DNA of 64,000 nucleotides from Entonaema liquescens (Eukaryota; Ascomycota; Sordariomycetes; Xylariales; Xylariaceae): the NCBI GenBank assembly GCA_902805475.1, contig CADCSX010000002.1, forward strand, positions 3,844,001 through 3,908,000. The letters run 5' to 3'. A model generated the notes under the pieces. That model was not told where the DNA came from, did not search any database, and saw only the letters and a list, made by a program, of their open reading frames with translations. Below are positions 13,833 to 25,278 of this stretch, in pieces. Within the stretch, counting starts at the first letter, position 1. Each line of letters starts with the position of its first letter. The translations under genes and the position numbers were made by a program.

Positions 13833-16419
13833 TTATTGATTTGATTGCTGGCTTGATGGGAAGTCCGGGCGATTCCAGTCAAACGTATCAAGGAGGTCGA
13901 AACTGAAGTCTAACTGCGTCGATGAGTCCCATTGGAATATCGCTGGTGGCTCATATATACTTGATGCTGCATTTAACGTTTGGTCGAGGACGCGTTGTAT
14001 TACTGATTTGGCGTCGCTGCATAAATCTCCATTCGGAGCCGAAGGACTGACCCAGTCGAGAAATGCGACAAGGAGACTTAACTTTTGGATGATATTTGAG
14101 CGAGTGATTCCAGAGTCGCTATGAGGTCTCAAATGAAGGGTGGGCTTGAGAAGCTCCAAGCAGAGTATGCCCCCAGCAGGAACAGCGTAAGCCATGACCT
14201 TGGCATTTTTGGTTAGAAAATGAGAACAGTGTTATGATGCATATCTGTTAAAACTCACAAGCCATTCGCAATCATTTCTAAAAGACGCCATTCTATCTAA
14301 ATGTAAATAGTCTGAATCTGTGTTAGTATCGGCCACAGATACTTGAAGTATTATTCATCTCAGCCGAATAGAATAAGGGGCATCTGGAAAAGGGGGTCAT
14401 AACATACTGCGTTATTGTTAGTCTGGTAATAATAGTCTAGGTTTACTGGGTGTATGAACATACCAAGGCAAGGTCTGAGTGACCAAGTCATAACTGACTT
14501 TCAACAAGTCGCCTTTATCTTGATGACCGAATCGAAGCAAGAGCCTTTCAATGAAAAACATATTCTGCAGATGTTCTAGTTGTATGAAAGATCTTGTGGA
14601 TAAGTCCCTTGCGGGAATCTCGTATTTTTCGATATCACCAGGCTCGAAATGTAGCCAGGACGGAAATTCAGCAACTGCTGAAAGCTCGCGAGATCGAAGT
14701 TGGCTACTCGCATTAGCTGATATAGAGCTGGAAACATATCCCTAGGGGCTCACTTACAGCAGAGTTTCAACGGAAAAAGTGTTTGGAAACGCGTTTTGTC
14801 TATGATCAAGAGCGATCTTGAATATCTCCTCACGGATTATTGCGATTATTGCCCGGGCACGGATATTGGTGGAAGGATATATCGCTCCATCGGTATTCCA
14901 ACCTTTTTCGTCTAGACGTGAGACAGCCTTCATAAAGGTATCATGATCGGAGAATAAATTCTCGCTGCTAATGTCGAGCGGAAGGGGTGTCGACGAATAC
15001 CGAGAGCTAATCAATGGAGGTCGTCCGGTAAAAGAAACAACTACCATATCCATGGTGAACATATGATGGAAAAACCTCTTCTTAACCTCCGTCGCTAAGG
15101 ATGCTTGTTGTCGATCGCTTTCTTCTACGGCGTGAAACCCCAGGAAAGTAAGCAACGCAATCGTTTCGGCGTGAGCCCTCCACACGACTAGGTCTACAAT
15201 ATGAACAATTAGCAACGGGCAGCTCCCGTATCCCAACATGGCGCGCGTTATTAGCACAATGACTTACCAGCATCTCCGACAGACACTATAATGATGAGGG
15301 TTAGCGATTACTCGGTCTAGCATGTGGTCAGAAGGGCTCGGTAGATATGTGAAGAAATCCAATCATTTCAAAAACGAGCCATAAAGTTAGAGAAGGAATA
15401 CGTACTAGAATCCATAACAGTGCATCTTTGACTTAAACATAGCATCATGGAGTTTCCGGAAGAAAATTCTTTAGCTAATTCGAGGCAGAGACGCATGTTC
15501 TCTCTTGATATGCGAAATCCGCGATCGAACTCCGCGGAGCGTTTCCCTTTCCAAAACTCCGTATTGGAACCGGGGACGAATTCCCAAAATACGGACAGTA
15601 CACCTATTGACTCCCATCGTATATTCTTCCCTGAGAATTGACTGAACCACTTGTCCGGATCAGATTCCTCGTCCGAGAACGGCCTCAAAGTGTTGGCGCA
15701 GATAATACCAGCGAGTTCCTCTAATTTCGCTATTGGCCGATTTCCTGGACTAAAGTAATCCCCAAAGGTCTCATATAAGGATCTGGATACTCGTTCGGCG
15801 ATAGTGCGGATCCAGCCGTCGCTCCCGGGCTTGAAGCGCATTGCGCTCCCTTGAGCAGGATCGGGTACATTACGGAGCACGGTGAGAGCCATATCACGAA
15901 CCCGAACGGACATCGTGGTCTGAATACCTTCAACGGGGGCATGGTGGGTGAAGCTATCGGACTGGGTAGTGACACTGCCCGATCCCCGAAGAAGTGACAG
16001 GCTATTCTCGGTGTCTTCGTAGATGTTACAGTAACTAGTTGGGCCAAGGTAGCCAGGCCGGAAGTGGCCCGAGACCTGAACATCTGGTGTTAAAGCCGAG
16101 CTGCTTTGAGGGTGCTGGAGACTCCCGCGCCGAGGGGACTGGAGCGGCGTAGAAGATGCCGGAGACGGTAGTGGGCTCTTGGATGTCGATATCCTCGAGC
16201 CCGATACAAGATACACGCATTCAGCATCTTGCTTTCTCTTCTTGCACCGACTACAAACCGGCTGTGTATGATCGCAAGCTAATTTACGTTTACGACAGGG
16301 CTTGATTCGTAATCAATATTATATGTATATAGAGTTGTTTAGTGTAAGTTGCTTACATCGCATGCTTGAGGCCGACCGTTACGGCGAAGAAGTAGAGGTG
16401 GATCCGTACGCCCGTTCAT
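13833..16419 (-). CDS. Zn2Cys6 fungal-specific transcription factor
   Basis: Nuclear regulator of about 698 residues built from seven exons: 16419-16357, 16300-15406, 15285-15268, 15193-14758, 14727-14447, 14296-14259, 14198-13833. All phases agree. The ATG at 16419 opens a 21-codon exon ending in ACD; the next exon continues PCRKRKLACDHTQPVCSRC, completing a zinc cluster C-x2-C-x6-C-x6-C-x2-C-x8-C at residues about 20-47, followed by a basic linker and a Ser/Pro-rich segment. The middle homology region of fungal-specific factors follows (DLVVWRAHAETIALLTFLGF, TGRPPLISSRYSSTPLPLD, then LEHLQNMFFIERLLLRFGH and the terminal EWLVMAYAVPAGGILCLELL). Oddities: exon 3 is an 18-nt micro-exon, and intron 4 (14757-14728) would be only 30 nt with canonical GTAAGT and CCAG ends. 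An alternative 51-nt intron ending at a weaker GAG acceptor also keeps frame. Targets are unknown; the neighbouring GH92 gene is one candidate by position only. Confidence 0.88.
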
Positions 16420-18604
16420 CGAGAGACAGCGTGTAAGTACAGTCTATGCGGGCAGATTCTACGAGCGTAATCCTAAGCCGTGAATAAGAAACTTGATTCC
16501 GAGATATGTTGGCTTAACGTGTGTAATGTGAATTGTGAGATTAAGGAGCGAACGTAGAACGCCAGGTCGGCTTCGGCTTCGGCTTAAGCTTAACGTCGAA
16601 GAAAGATGCCAAATTCGTTAGACCAACCCCACAACTAGACCTCTGATTCGTCAATTCAAACTCGCACGACATCTTACGAACGAACAACTCGGTGCTCGGT
16701 TTGCTACCCCGGCTTAGAAAACAAACAAAAGTGAAATATTAAACATGAGTAATACGTAATACTATGGAAAGGAGAATTAACGAATTATAAAGCAAGCGAG
16801 AGATCTCCGTGAGTCATGTTAAATAATAGATTCTATCTTTAAGGAAGGTAGCATTTAAGTAAGATCGTATGCGGCTCTCTCAGTGAATTTTTATACACCC
16901 TACTCAGACCAACAATCCATTGTGTTACCACTATTTACTTATAATTAAAATCAAAGCATCTAATATTCGTACGCGTACAAGGCGCGGAACTTGCCAAAAT
17001 GTCAGCTCAGACCGGATTGTCGTCTCCTACGAATACAACACGCCCAAGGCGATCGTCAATTGCATCAGAGAAAACTCTAGTAGATGCGTCAAGTCAGAAA
17101 GACGATGCTCGCAAAGAGAAATCCCAAGAGAGCAGCGCCTGTTAGTTACCTATCTACCTAAACTGATGACAGTTTCACTAACGCCCATCTACACGAAGAC
17201 CGCAAGGTATCCTTTGACGTCAAGACCTTAGCTAGCAGCACTTCGCTCCCCAGTAAGATGGGTAAAGCTATAGGGAAGGTCAAGTCAAAGTTATGGGATA
17301 ACGACACAGCGCCTAAGTCCAGGGGTAGGCAGTTAGAGCGTGATGGGTATCCGGACACCGTATACATGTGGCGATCATTAGCTGGTAAGCAAACCCGCAA
17401 CAACAACGTCAGTCTAAGTACCCAGGTAGCCAATTAACACTATAGCAGAGACAAGACTTTAAGCCCCCTATTTTGGCTTTTAATGCATCATCCGAAGAAT
17501 CTGCTCGGCATCTCATTTCAACTGTAGTTAATTAGGATATCGAGTATGACCGCCGTCTTCGGCGATGCCGTTATCAGAAACAAGAGTATTAGATATTAGG
17601 GACTATCAGCGTCTATAATCAGGTACCAAAGGCACTATAGGTAAAGGTTAATGACGTATATGGAGGTGCGGCGAGGTCTAGCGTTATATATGGGGTCAGT
17701 ATAATGGTTCACGGGTTCTTCATCGAGTATATTCTTGGTCTGGTCTGGGTTGGTATGAATAATGGATTTGGGTACAATAAATAAGGCGTCATTCTCGGGG
17801 AGTTGGTTAATAATTTCTAGCAATTAAATTTCGTTCAGCCCTTGCAAGCGAATCCGTGGTTCGGGATGATAACGTGAGACATCACTACTAGGTATTATAC
17901 TTATTCTTACCCCTATGTCCCGCATATATACTCCTATACTCCACGTAGATAGCAGCCGGCAACCGCTGTTTCACAACGTTTAGACAGGGCGGTACTCCAT
18001 GTGGCGACCTTACCGATTATAACACAATTCGGTAAGACCCCAAAGGGGAACGGCCTACCAAGGTAGGTACTCAGGTAATCGTGCATGTCTGTATATACCC
18101 GCGACCAGCAGGCCAGATTGGCGGCTGTTTGCATTTACTACCAAGTAGCTCCAACGTGTCTATGAGATAGACGTCATGAAAGCACGGTTCCTATAAGTCA
18201 GGTTAAGATACCTCCGCCTAGGTATCTAGAGGGCAAATATGGGTGCGGTTGAGTTAGAAAGAAATCACTTGAGAGGTACTTAAAGCAACAGTCTCCTTCA
18301 CAAGCAGCACTGGCTATTCTTCGATTAATTACAAGCTCTAAACTCTACTCTATGACGAGACAGGCGGGAACTTTTCCCAACTAGGCCATACGCCTCTTGG
18401 CATCTTACCATCTTATAGCTCTTACTCTCGGGAAATGCCCCTTTTATCCAGTAGTGCAGTTATAGCTAGTAGTTTATGAGGATATATGATTATCGCATCC
18501 TCGCCAACTTGTAGGTATCCATTATGTTGTGGCGCTAATTTTACAACAAACCGAATCTCATGAGTCCTGGTTGTATTTCAAACACTGAACTTAATACAAC
18601 TGCC
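16420..18604. other. Mostly non-coding region around a possible small gene
   Basis: Apart from the doubtful small gene at 16999-17437, this stretch holds only short unrecognised frames. The left part is the promoter of the seven-exon regulator. The frames at 17635-17823 and 17934-18134 (both minus) match nothing I know and are probably chance. AT-rich sequence continues into the decayed terpene synthase region. Confidence 0.5.
16999..17437 (+). CDS. Possible small basic hypothetical protein
   Basis: Tentative two-exon gene. The ATG at 16999 opens a 48-codon frame rich in Ser, Arg and Lys (TRPRRSSIASEKTLVD). A second frame from about 17173 to the stop at 17435-17437 is Lys-rich and protein-like (VSFDVKTLASSTSLPSKMGK, then ERDGYPDTVYMWRSLAGKQ). 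Joining them in frame needs a 28-nt intron 17145-17172, shorter than normal fungal introns, so either the model is wrong, the intron is exceptional, or this is a broken gene. If joined, the product is about 136 residues with no recognised domain. Confidence 0.3.
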
Positions 18605-18778
18605 ATGACTCACGGTACAGGCGCGCAATCTTCTGAGACTTCCTTCGAGAACTCAAATGAACCTAGCGCGGCACGGTCTTGAAATACCCAGTTGTCATAA
18701 ACTTCGGATTTACCTGATCAAGTCAAGCAGCAGAAAGGTATATGCCCGGTTCGAATACCATATTTTCTTCTATTAGGT

Positions 18779-20260
18779 ATGACCACCAGGCCGGTGGTAA
18801 ACCCGCATTATTCCAAGGTCAAAGCTGAAGGTGATAGATGGATCGAAAGGTTACTTCCCGCGGATATGAATGACGGAATTAGTTTACTTTTGCTAATATC
18901 CGTTAAGGATTATGAAAATGGACGAGAAAGCAAGTGTCAAGAGCACAAGAGCGAATTTCTGTTATCTCGTGGCTCTTAGGCGGCGGGTGCCGGTGAGGAA
19001 GCGCTGTGGATGATTCTTGATTGGAGTCATTGGGTTTGTTCCCCCCTATTCTTGCCATCTTTCTCCATATCTCAGTTACATCTCTTTTAAGAACAGGATG
19101 TACTAACAACTCGATTTTAGGTGTCATTCTTTGACGACCGTACATTGATTGACAATCAACATTCCCTAGCTGGATTACTGACCGTCGGCTTCGTGTAGAG
19201 TTTGGTGAGGGTCACCCTAAGGACGACCCTGTGGCGGCACAGCAAGAAGTTGACGCAACTATGGCGGTCATGGAGGATTATGCACTACCAGTAAGACCAG
19301 GAGACAACCCAATTGTATACGTCTCCCAGACCTGCTGGTTATGGCTGAAGCAAAGAGCATCACCTGGTATGTCTCGATAAGATTGATGTTGTCTTGTTAC
19401 GAGGTTTGCTAATTTGAAAACGGAGCTACAGCAACGATTCAAAGTGCAGAATAGAAGGCATTTCGACCAACTGGTGGTACAAGTCCAGCTGACGGCTCAA
19501 GGGGAAGTCCTGGCTCGTAATGTAGACACATGTTTTGAGATTCGGAGGGGGACTATCGGGGCTTACCCGGCCATCGCAGTTACAGAGTATGCCCAAGCGG
19601 TTCGACTCGCCAAAAGAATCTTTTCGTACAACTCACTGCAAGACTGTACGCAGGTATCAGCGGAACTCATAATTTTGTGAGTTCAAGCTACTTCGACGTC
19701 GTAAGTTCGTACTGTTCTAATAATATGTTCTAGGGTCAATTACGTCTTGTCATATAAAATGGGTGTGGTACGTCCCCCTTTCAAAGCGCACCATAGATTC
19801 CGGCGCAGACTCGGTAAGCTAAACATTCCTACTGGGAGTTGGGCGGCGACCATAACTTGATTACCTTTCTCGTGAAGCAGGGTATGTCTCTGCAGGAAGC
19901 TGTCGATAAGATCGGCACCTTGATTAAAAGCTGCTGTAGACGTTGGTATGTTGCACTTGCTGAATTTTCACTATATGGGGAAGAAACAGATAGTGAAGTG
20001 CTTCGCTTTGTCGAGGCCTGCCGTTGTGTGGCCCTAGGTAATTTGCACTGGAGGTAAGTTTACCTTGAAAAGACACGAATAATGCTAAATGATATTGTAG
20101 CTTCAAGACAGGGCGATACCTTGGTCCGGAAGGCCGCGATGTTCGTGAAACACGGATAATGCATCTACCTATGACGCAGAGTTTTAAATACTACCATTTG
20201 GCGGGAAGGATGTGTGTGCTACGAGGTGGTTTAATAATAGGGTTAGTGAGTTCGCAATGA
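18779..20260 (+). pseudogene. Terpene synthase (sesquiterpene cyclase type), probably broken
   Basis: Class I terpene cyclase gene hidden by many introns. Segments: 18779-18849, 18908-19033, 19121-19139, 19199-19366, about 19426-19676, 19734-19767 (or -19764), 19839-20053, 20101-20260. Conserved blocks in order: VNPHYSKVKAEGDRWI, LDWSHWVSFFDDQFGEGH (metal-binding DDxxD-type motif, assembled over three exons with a perfect TACTAAC branch site), RRGTIGAYPAIAVTEYA, VSAELIILVN, GGDHNLITFLVKQG, YGEETDSEVLRFVEACR, VALGNLHW and TGRYLGPEGR (RY effector). Lesions: the second segment needs one missing base near 18975-18980, where a codon at a normally Trp position is two bases long. The junction after 19366 finds no in-frame acceptor. 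The second metal motif reads NYVLSYKMG, where functional enzymes have NDxxSxxxE/D. Start is uncertain; a short upstream exon (ATG at 18605) is possible. Intact, it would be about 350 residues and cyclise farnesyl diphosphate. Confidence 0.8.
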
Positions 20261-20469
20261 GATACTTCTACTACGACAACTATATGTTATATATGTTGAG
20301 GGAATACTCCGAAGCCACATTCCTATCTGTACTATACCGATCGCGTTAGGAGCTCGTCGGTCAGGCATCATATAATGAGTCGTAATTATGCGTTCGGAGC
20401 TAAAGCATAAGCGGGCTGCCCGGTAGTGCATTTCGCCCGCGTAAAGGTTAGTGCAATACCTAGTATAGA

Positions 20470-21027
20470 TCCTCCTGGAATAGTTCTACATGCCCAATAG
20501 ATGCAAACGGTCCTATTACCATCTTATTGCAACCGGGACCGATATAAACTATCGGTGTCATTGCCGAGACAGATAGGTATCGATTGAGTAGGAAGAACGC
20601 GGGTGACATGAAGGAGATCGAAAAAGAATTTATTTCTGCTCTCGAAATCTGTTGTGACCTAGCATACCCGCTGTCCCTGACGAATTGTGAACTCTTGATG
20701 GGTGTTTTGACACCTGCTGATGCCACCCGAACAAAACGACCGGCATCGCTTCAGTTACAATGACCTTTATTTGCAGGTCATGCTCTATTAACTGAACTGG
20801 CTTATGATGACTTGGGAGAATCACGGTTTGAGCCAGAAGTTGAATTCAAGGAGGCTACTTCAGCGGAAGAACGAGTAGGAGTTATTATACAGTCTCTTCC
20901 GGAGAAACGTTCCAGGGCCTTAGACATCCCAATCGAGGGGATTAACCGAAGGAAGACCGTAGCTGATTATGGCGTTAATTCGTTGATGGCAACGGAGCTC
21001 CGAGAATGGATGAGGAAGCAGTTTTAA
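20470..21027 (+). pseudogene. C-terminal remnant of a reducing polyketide synthase (KR end, linker, ACP)
   Basis: One continuous frame resembles the last 180 or so residues of a fungal highly reducing PKS but holds two stops, TAA at 20545 and TGA at 20761. After the first stop it reads TIGVIAETDRYRLSRKNAGD, matching the end of a ketoreductase domain, then the KR-ACP linker (EFISALEICCD, LLMGVLTPADA, PLFAGHALL) and an acyl carrier domain ending YGVNSLMATELREWMRKQF. The phosphopantetheine serine is still present, but the preceding residue is Asn where Asp is usual. The TGA falls where homologues have Arg (CGA to TGA, a C-to-T change as made by repeat-induced point mutation). No KS, AT, DH or ER domain was found upstream, because the terpene synthase remnant occupies that position. 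It is a gene fragment, not a working synthase. Confidence 0.8.
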
Positions 21028-21762
21028 GCTACTGTTGGCGCTTCCGACATTGTGGGCGGTACTTCTACCATCTCTCTAATGTTGGAATATTAGTGGTAGC
21101 CCGGTCAGTATCAGAGGTCTAGCCAACATCGCCCCCTTCCCTGCTGTTTCTTTACCTGCTATGATCGAGTACAATCTCGTCTCTGATGTACCTATGACTA
21201 GAACGGAGTAAGCGTTTTTTTAAGCTAGGATTCTTACGGCTCTCTGATACGGACTCGAAGCCTCCATTGCTACAAGGGTGTTGTTAGACAAGCGAAAATA
21301 TTCAAGTTGCAATGAATATACGTCAAACTAGATTTGATCCCCACCTAGATTTATAGCACCTGTGGTTAGCTTCCGGGGATTCTAATGTTAGGCGACTTCC
21401 ATATCAAAAATAAGTCGTTAGATGCAAGCGAAAAAGTCATGATTCCGGTAGTTCGGAGTAGCTTCGTGGTTAGCCGACGGGATCATCAAAATTTGCCCCT
21501 GGTTACTCGTAAAGACGAAAGTAGTCAAGTAAGAAAACTCTTTTAGGCGTGGCATCCCGGCGTGTGGACGTGGGCCAATCTCCTGACTACATCCGTTGTA
21601 TGTGGGTAGAGTTGTGAAGTTTTAAAGCTCTACACCTATTAGATGGTCGCGGGTTGCGGAAGGGCCATGTTTGCCCGGATTGGTCTTAGACAGCGGTAGC
21701 CACCGAGAAGTTTATCCCAGTCAGCAACCGGGGAGTGGAGCTGATGAGTTGGTAAGAATGGT

Positions 21763-21793
21763 GAGTTGGTGAGTTGGTGAGCTGGTGAGCTGG
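21763..21793. repeat. 8-bp tandem repeat, about 4 copies
   Basis: Units GAGTTGGT, GAGTTGGT, GAGCTGGT, GAGCTGG run without gaps. No gene overlaps it; likely a simple minisatellite. Confidence 0.8.
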
Positions 21794-22392
21794 AAGGTGA
21801 CTATGGGCATTCTACCCCGTGATGAGATGAGAAAGTGAAAAGTCGAGACCTTTCATCGCCGAGAACTACCGAAAATATTACCATAAAATTACTTGATGAT
21901 AATTCAATACCCGGCAATAGCGATGGCGGCCGAAAGAGGGAATTGCCAAATGCGATATTGAAATGAAGCCATTCGTAGATAGCCACTTGAGTGAGGGCTT
22001 GACTCGAACTTTACTCGAATTTATCGAGAAACGATTGCTCGATAAAAACTGATGGTAAACTTTTAGTATGGTCCACACTGTCCGTTCTGTTGGGGCACAT
22101 CGACGTAACACGGACGTCAAGACAAGAGATCTGTAATAGAAAAACTTTCTGGGCGTGCATATGATATGTATGGTACCTATGCAAATCTCCTATGCCGGTA
22201 TTGCTGATCTATGCGAGAAGAAATTCGATTTTTTATGATATTTGCCGATAATTGTTTGTTCCATCGTACTGAATTGGGTTGGAATTTGTAGATGATGATG
22301 AATGCTAAGTGATGTGTCACGCATCCAAAACAAATCCTACCTCTTTTTAAAATCCACTTTAACGCAAGAGCCCGGTGAGGTCCGATATCGAT

Positions 22393-22419
22393 CTGATTAG
22401 ACTGATTAGACTGATTAGA
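22393..22419. repeat. 9-bp tandem repeat, 3 copies
   Basis: Three perfect copies of CTGATTAGA, about 1.2 kb upstream of the allantoinase start. The unit contains GATTAG, not the HGATAR core, so it is not itself a GATA-factor site. Confidence 0.8.
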
Positions 22420-22594
22420 CTAACCTGGCCGGGTATTGGCTAAAATCAAGGCAAGTCCCACCCCCTGGTCAACCTCTGGCTGCTCTGGTCCCTCTGGTCC
22501 CCTTACAGAGAAAGAAAGAACAATTCAACATCAAACTAATGCAAGTCATAGCCTTCCTCCTGGGTTAAAAAGTAATTCACCAATCAGAACTCGC

Positions 22595-23435
22595 TGATAA
22601 CAACCATTGTCCAATTCGGGAGTCCCGCTAATCTTTTTTTCTTTTCCATTCTTTCTACTTTCTAATCTTCATTATCTTTTTATCTTATTACTCAACGTAC
22701 CCTCTTACTATCGTTACCCACACCCACTTTAAGCCACTTTCCCGTCTTTCTCTTATCTACAAACTGCCATTACCGTGATGTTCTCGACCTATCTTCTTAG
22801 GCCGTTGCGCCCTCCTGAATCAGGGCTTTTGCCTGCAGGCCAGTCCGACTCTTCCCTTTTCTCGAGTAGCCTCGACATTAATGACATTAATCCTCACCAG
22901 GGTTCGAGATATTCAGGATATCTAGCCCCCTTTTACCGAGGCTAAGCCTATAGCTAGCCCACCACAGTCCGCAATCTGCAGTCCACAGTCCACAGTCCGC
23001 AAGTTCACAGCTTACACAACGGGAACGGGTTCACCGCTCGCAAGATGGTACTAGAGCCAGCCGAACTAGAAATTTATCGTAGCGGTATCGCTGCTGACTG
23101 GCGTAGTTCTGAGTAGAACCCGAAACGCCGTAAGGTTGAGCGTGACTTTGCTTACTCGATCGTATCCATCTACCAATTTGCCATTTTTTCCCCCTTTCGC
23201 CCTTCCGGCCTTTCTCATATTTCTCGCCTTTCTTCCCGTCTTATCATATATTCGCAAGTAGTACGCCTCTTAATCAGTAGGTTCCGACCTCTCTAGGCTA
23301 TTATTCACTTTCACTCCCAGTTATCACCAACGTACATACTGCTACATATCACTGCTCAGTCGTGATATATTCCCTCGGGTTATCCATTGCATACTGTGCT
23401 GTCTTCTCCTTATCTCGTTTCCCCTTGTCTTATCA
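22595..23435. promoter_or_regulatory. Cluster of HGATAR (GATA-factor) sites upstream of allantoinase
   Basis: Matches to HGATAR, the site bound by nitrogen regulators of the AreA/NIT2 type, occur at 22595-22600 (TGATAA, plus strand), 22672-22677, 22680-22685, 22753-22758, 23241-23246, 23410-23415 and 23430-23435 (the last six read on the minus strand, as TTATCT or TTATCA on the plus strand). The sites seen are direct; control of the purine-degradation gene by nitrogen limitation is inferred from how this pathway is regulated in Aspergillus and Neurospora. Confidence 0.5.
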
Positions 23436-23600
23436 TTCGTCGACCAACCCGCAGTCAAAGACATTGTGATAAGCATATATCTGCTTTGTCCTCGTTGCTA
23501 GTCCCATCTTCGTCTTTGTCTGCCGACACGACACATTTTCTGTTATTAAAATATTAGCTTGTCTTGTAGCATCCAAAATTCCACAGGTCGACCTTACATA

Positions 23601-25278
23601 ATGACCGTCACTTCTAGACACAATGCTGGACCCTTAACCGTCCTCGTATCGACGAGGGCGGTAATCACTTTACCAGACGACAGCCTTCTAGTCAGCCCTG
23701 CTACCATATCCATCTCCCCTGCCACCGGGAAGATAGTAGCGATTGTGCCTACTATTCTGCCCAAATCATCGTTTCCTCCGTCAACCACATACATCAACTA
23801 TGGCTCCAAGTTGTTGATTCCCGGACTTGTAGATGCTCACGTGCACCTTAACGAACCAGGCCGAACGGAATGGGAAGGATTCAGTACCGGTACCAGAGCA
23901 GCCGCTTCTGGTGGTGTAACGACCGTTATCGACATGCCACTCAATGCTATCCCACCGACCACTACCTTGGCGGGGTTCAAGGAGAAGCTGGCCGCCAGTC
24001 AGGGTCAATGCTGGGTCGATGTGGGGTTCTATGGAGGCGTGATTCCCGGAAATGCGGACGAGCTTCTTCCCCTGGTAGACGCGGGTGTTCGCGGGTTTAA
24101 AGGCTTCCTAATCGAGTCAGGTGTAAGTTCATTAGACTCACAGTAAGCCAATAGCATCCAGATCCATTGCTGACAAGAGATAATAGGTCGAGGAGTTTCC
24201 TGCTATCTCGTCGAAAGACATTGCGCTTGCGATGAAAACGCTAAATGGTACACCGACGACGCTCATGTTCCACGCCGAGATGATCCCTCCTATTGCTGAC
24301 TCGGTTGGTGATGCCGTACAAGCCTCCGAACCTCCTCTAGCACCGCATGGCGACTTGCAATCATATAAAACGTTTCTCGAGTCGCGACCCCCGTCCTTCG
24401 AAACATACGCAATCGATCAGATTGTTTCCCTCGCACACCTAGCTCCAGGCCTACACCTACACATCGTACATCTGTCTGCAACGCAAGCAATCCCGATCCT
24501 GAAGGCTGCCCGCAAGTCTGGAGTCGATATCACTGCCGAGACTTGTTTCCATTATCTAGGGCTGGCGGCTGAGGGTGTCGAGGATGGTGATTGTAGATAT
24601 AAGTGCTGTCCACCAATCCGTGAGCAGCTAAATCAGGATGGGCTTTGGGAAGAGCTCGCAGCACCGGACTCTTGCATCAAAACGATCGTCTCCGACCATT
24701 CGCCCTGCACTCCCGAGCTCAAGCTTCTCCCGCCTTACCTCCAAACCATCGAAGCCCCACACATGCACCATTCCGATTCGGGTATTGACATGACGGCCGA
24801 CTTGACTCATGCTAATGGGGACAAAACGACTGAAACCCAAATTGCGAAAGATGTAGGGGACTTCTTTGCTGCTTGGGGTGGTATCTCGTCGGTCGGGCTT
24901 GGTTTACCCATCCTTTACACATCGGCCAAGCAGCGAGCAGCAGCGGGGAGCAAATCAGCACCAACCATCACCGACATCGTGCGTTTATGCTGTGTCGCGA
25001 CAGCCAAGCAGGTCGGACTATCGCATCGCAAGGGCGCTCTTAAGGTCGGCATGGATGCTGATATTTGCGTATTCGATGATACCGAAGAGTGGACATTGCA
25101 CTCAGCCGGTATGCACTGGAAGAACCGTTGTTCACCGTGGGAGGGCCACCAGTTCGCAGGCCGTGTCAGAGAAACATGGCTAAGGGGCAAGAAAGTATTC
25201 GAATACGGAGGTCTTAATGGAGGATTTGTGACCGGAAAGCCGGTTGGCGCAGCTATTGTTGAGAAGAGGTTCGCCTAA
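23601..25278 (+). CDS. DAL1: Allantoinase
   Basis: Hydrolyses allantoin to allantoate (EC 3.5.2.5) in purine degradation, giving access to purine nitrogen. Two exons, 23601-24122 and 24187-25278, with a 64-bp intron (GTAAGT..AATAG); product 537 residues. The start is the ATG at 23601 directly before the conserved amidohydrolase beta-sandwich; the frame is open further upstream but has no ATG there. Metal-centre residues of cyclic amidohydrolases are all visible: HxH at 80 and 82 (DAHVHLNEPGR), the lysine that is carboxylated at 167 (GFKGFLIESG), His 203 (FHAE), His 269 (HIVHLSATQ) and Asp 344 (SDHSPC). The C-terminus carries the usual LRGKKVF segment. Upstream GATA-factor sites fit nitrogen regulation. 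No other purine gene lies beside it. Confidence 0.95.

Larger units (their letters stand above)
21028..23600. other. Intergenic region with tandem repeats, promoter of allantoinase
   Basis: No gene supported in 2.57 kb. The left half is AT-rich and could be further eroded sequence of the secondary-metabolism island. The right half (about 22.5-23.6 kb) is pyrimidine-rich on the plus strand, as typical of fungal promoters and 5' leaders, and holds GATA-factor sites. A few overlapping copies of a CACAGTC heptamer lie at 22963-22998. Confidence 0.6.

Noticed and set aside
18740..18765. GGTTCGAAT resembling a tRNA B box
   Set aside because: No A box or cloverleaf at the right distance; the bases encode the VRIP segment just upstream of the terpene synthase frame.
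21763..22419. Tandem repeats as a possible CRISPR-like or centromeric array
   Set aside because: Units are 8-9 bp, only 3-4 copies, no spacers; ordinary minisatellites.
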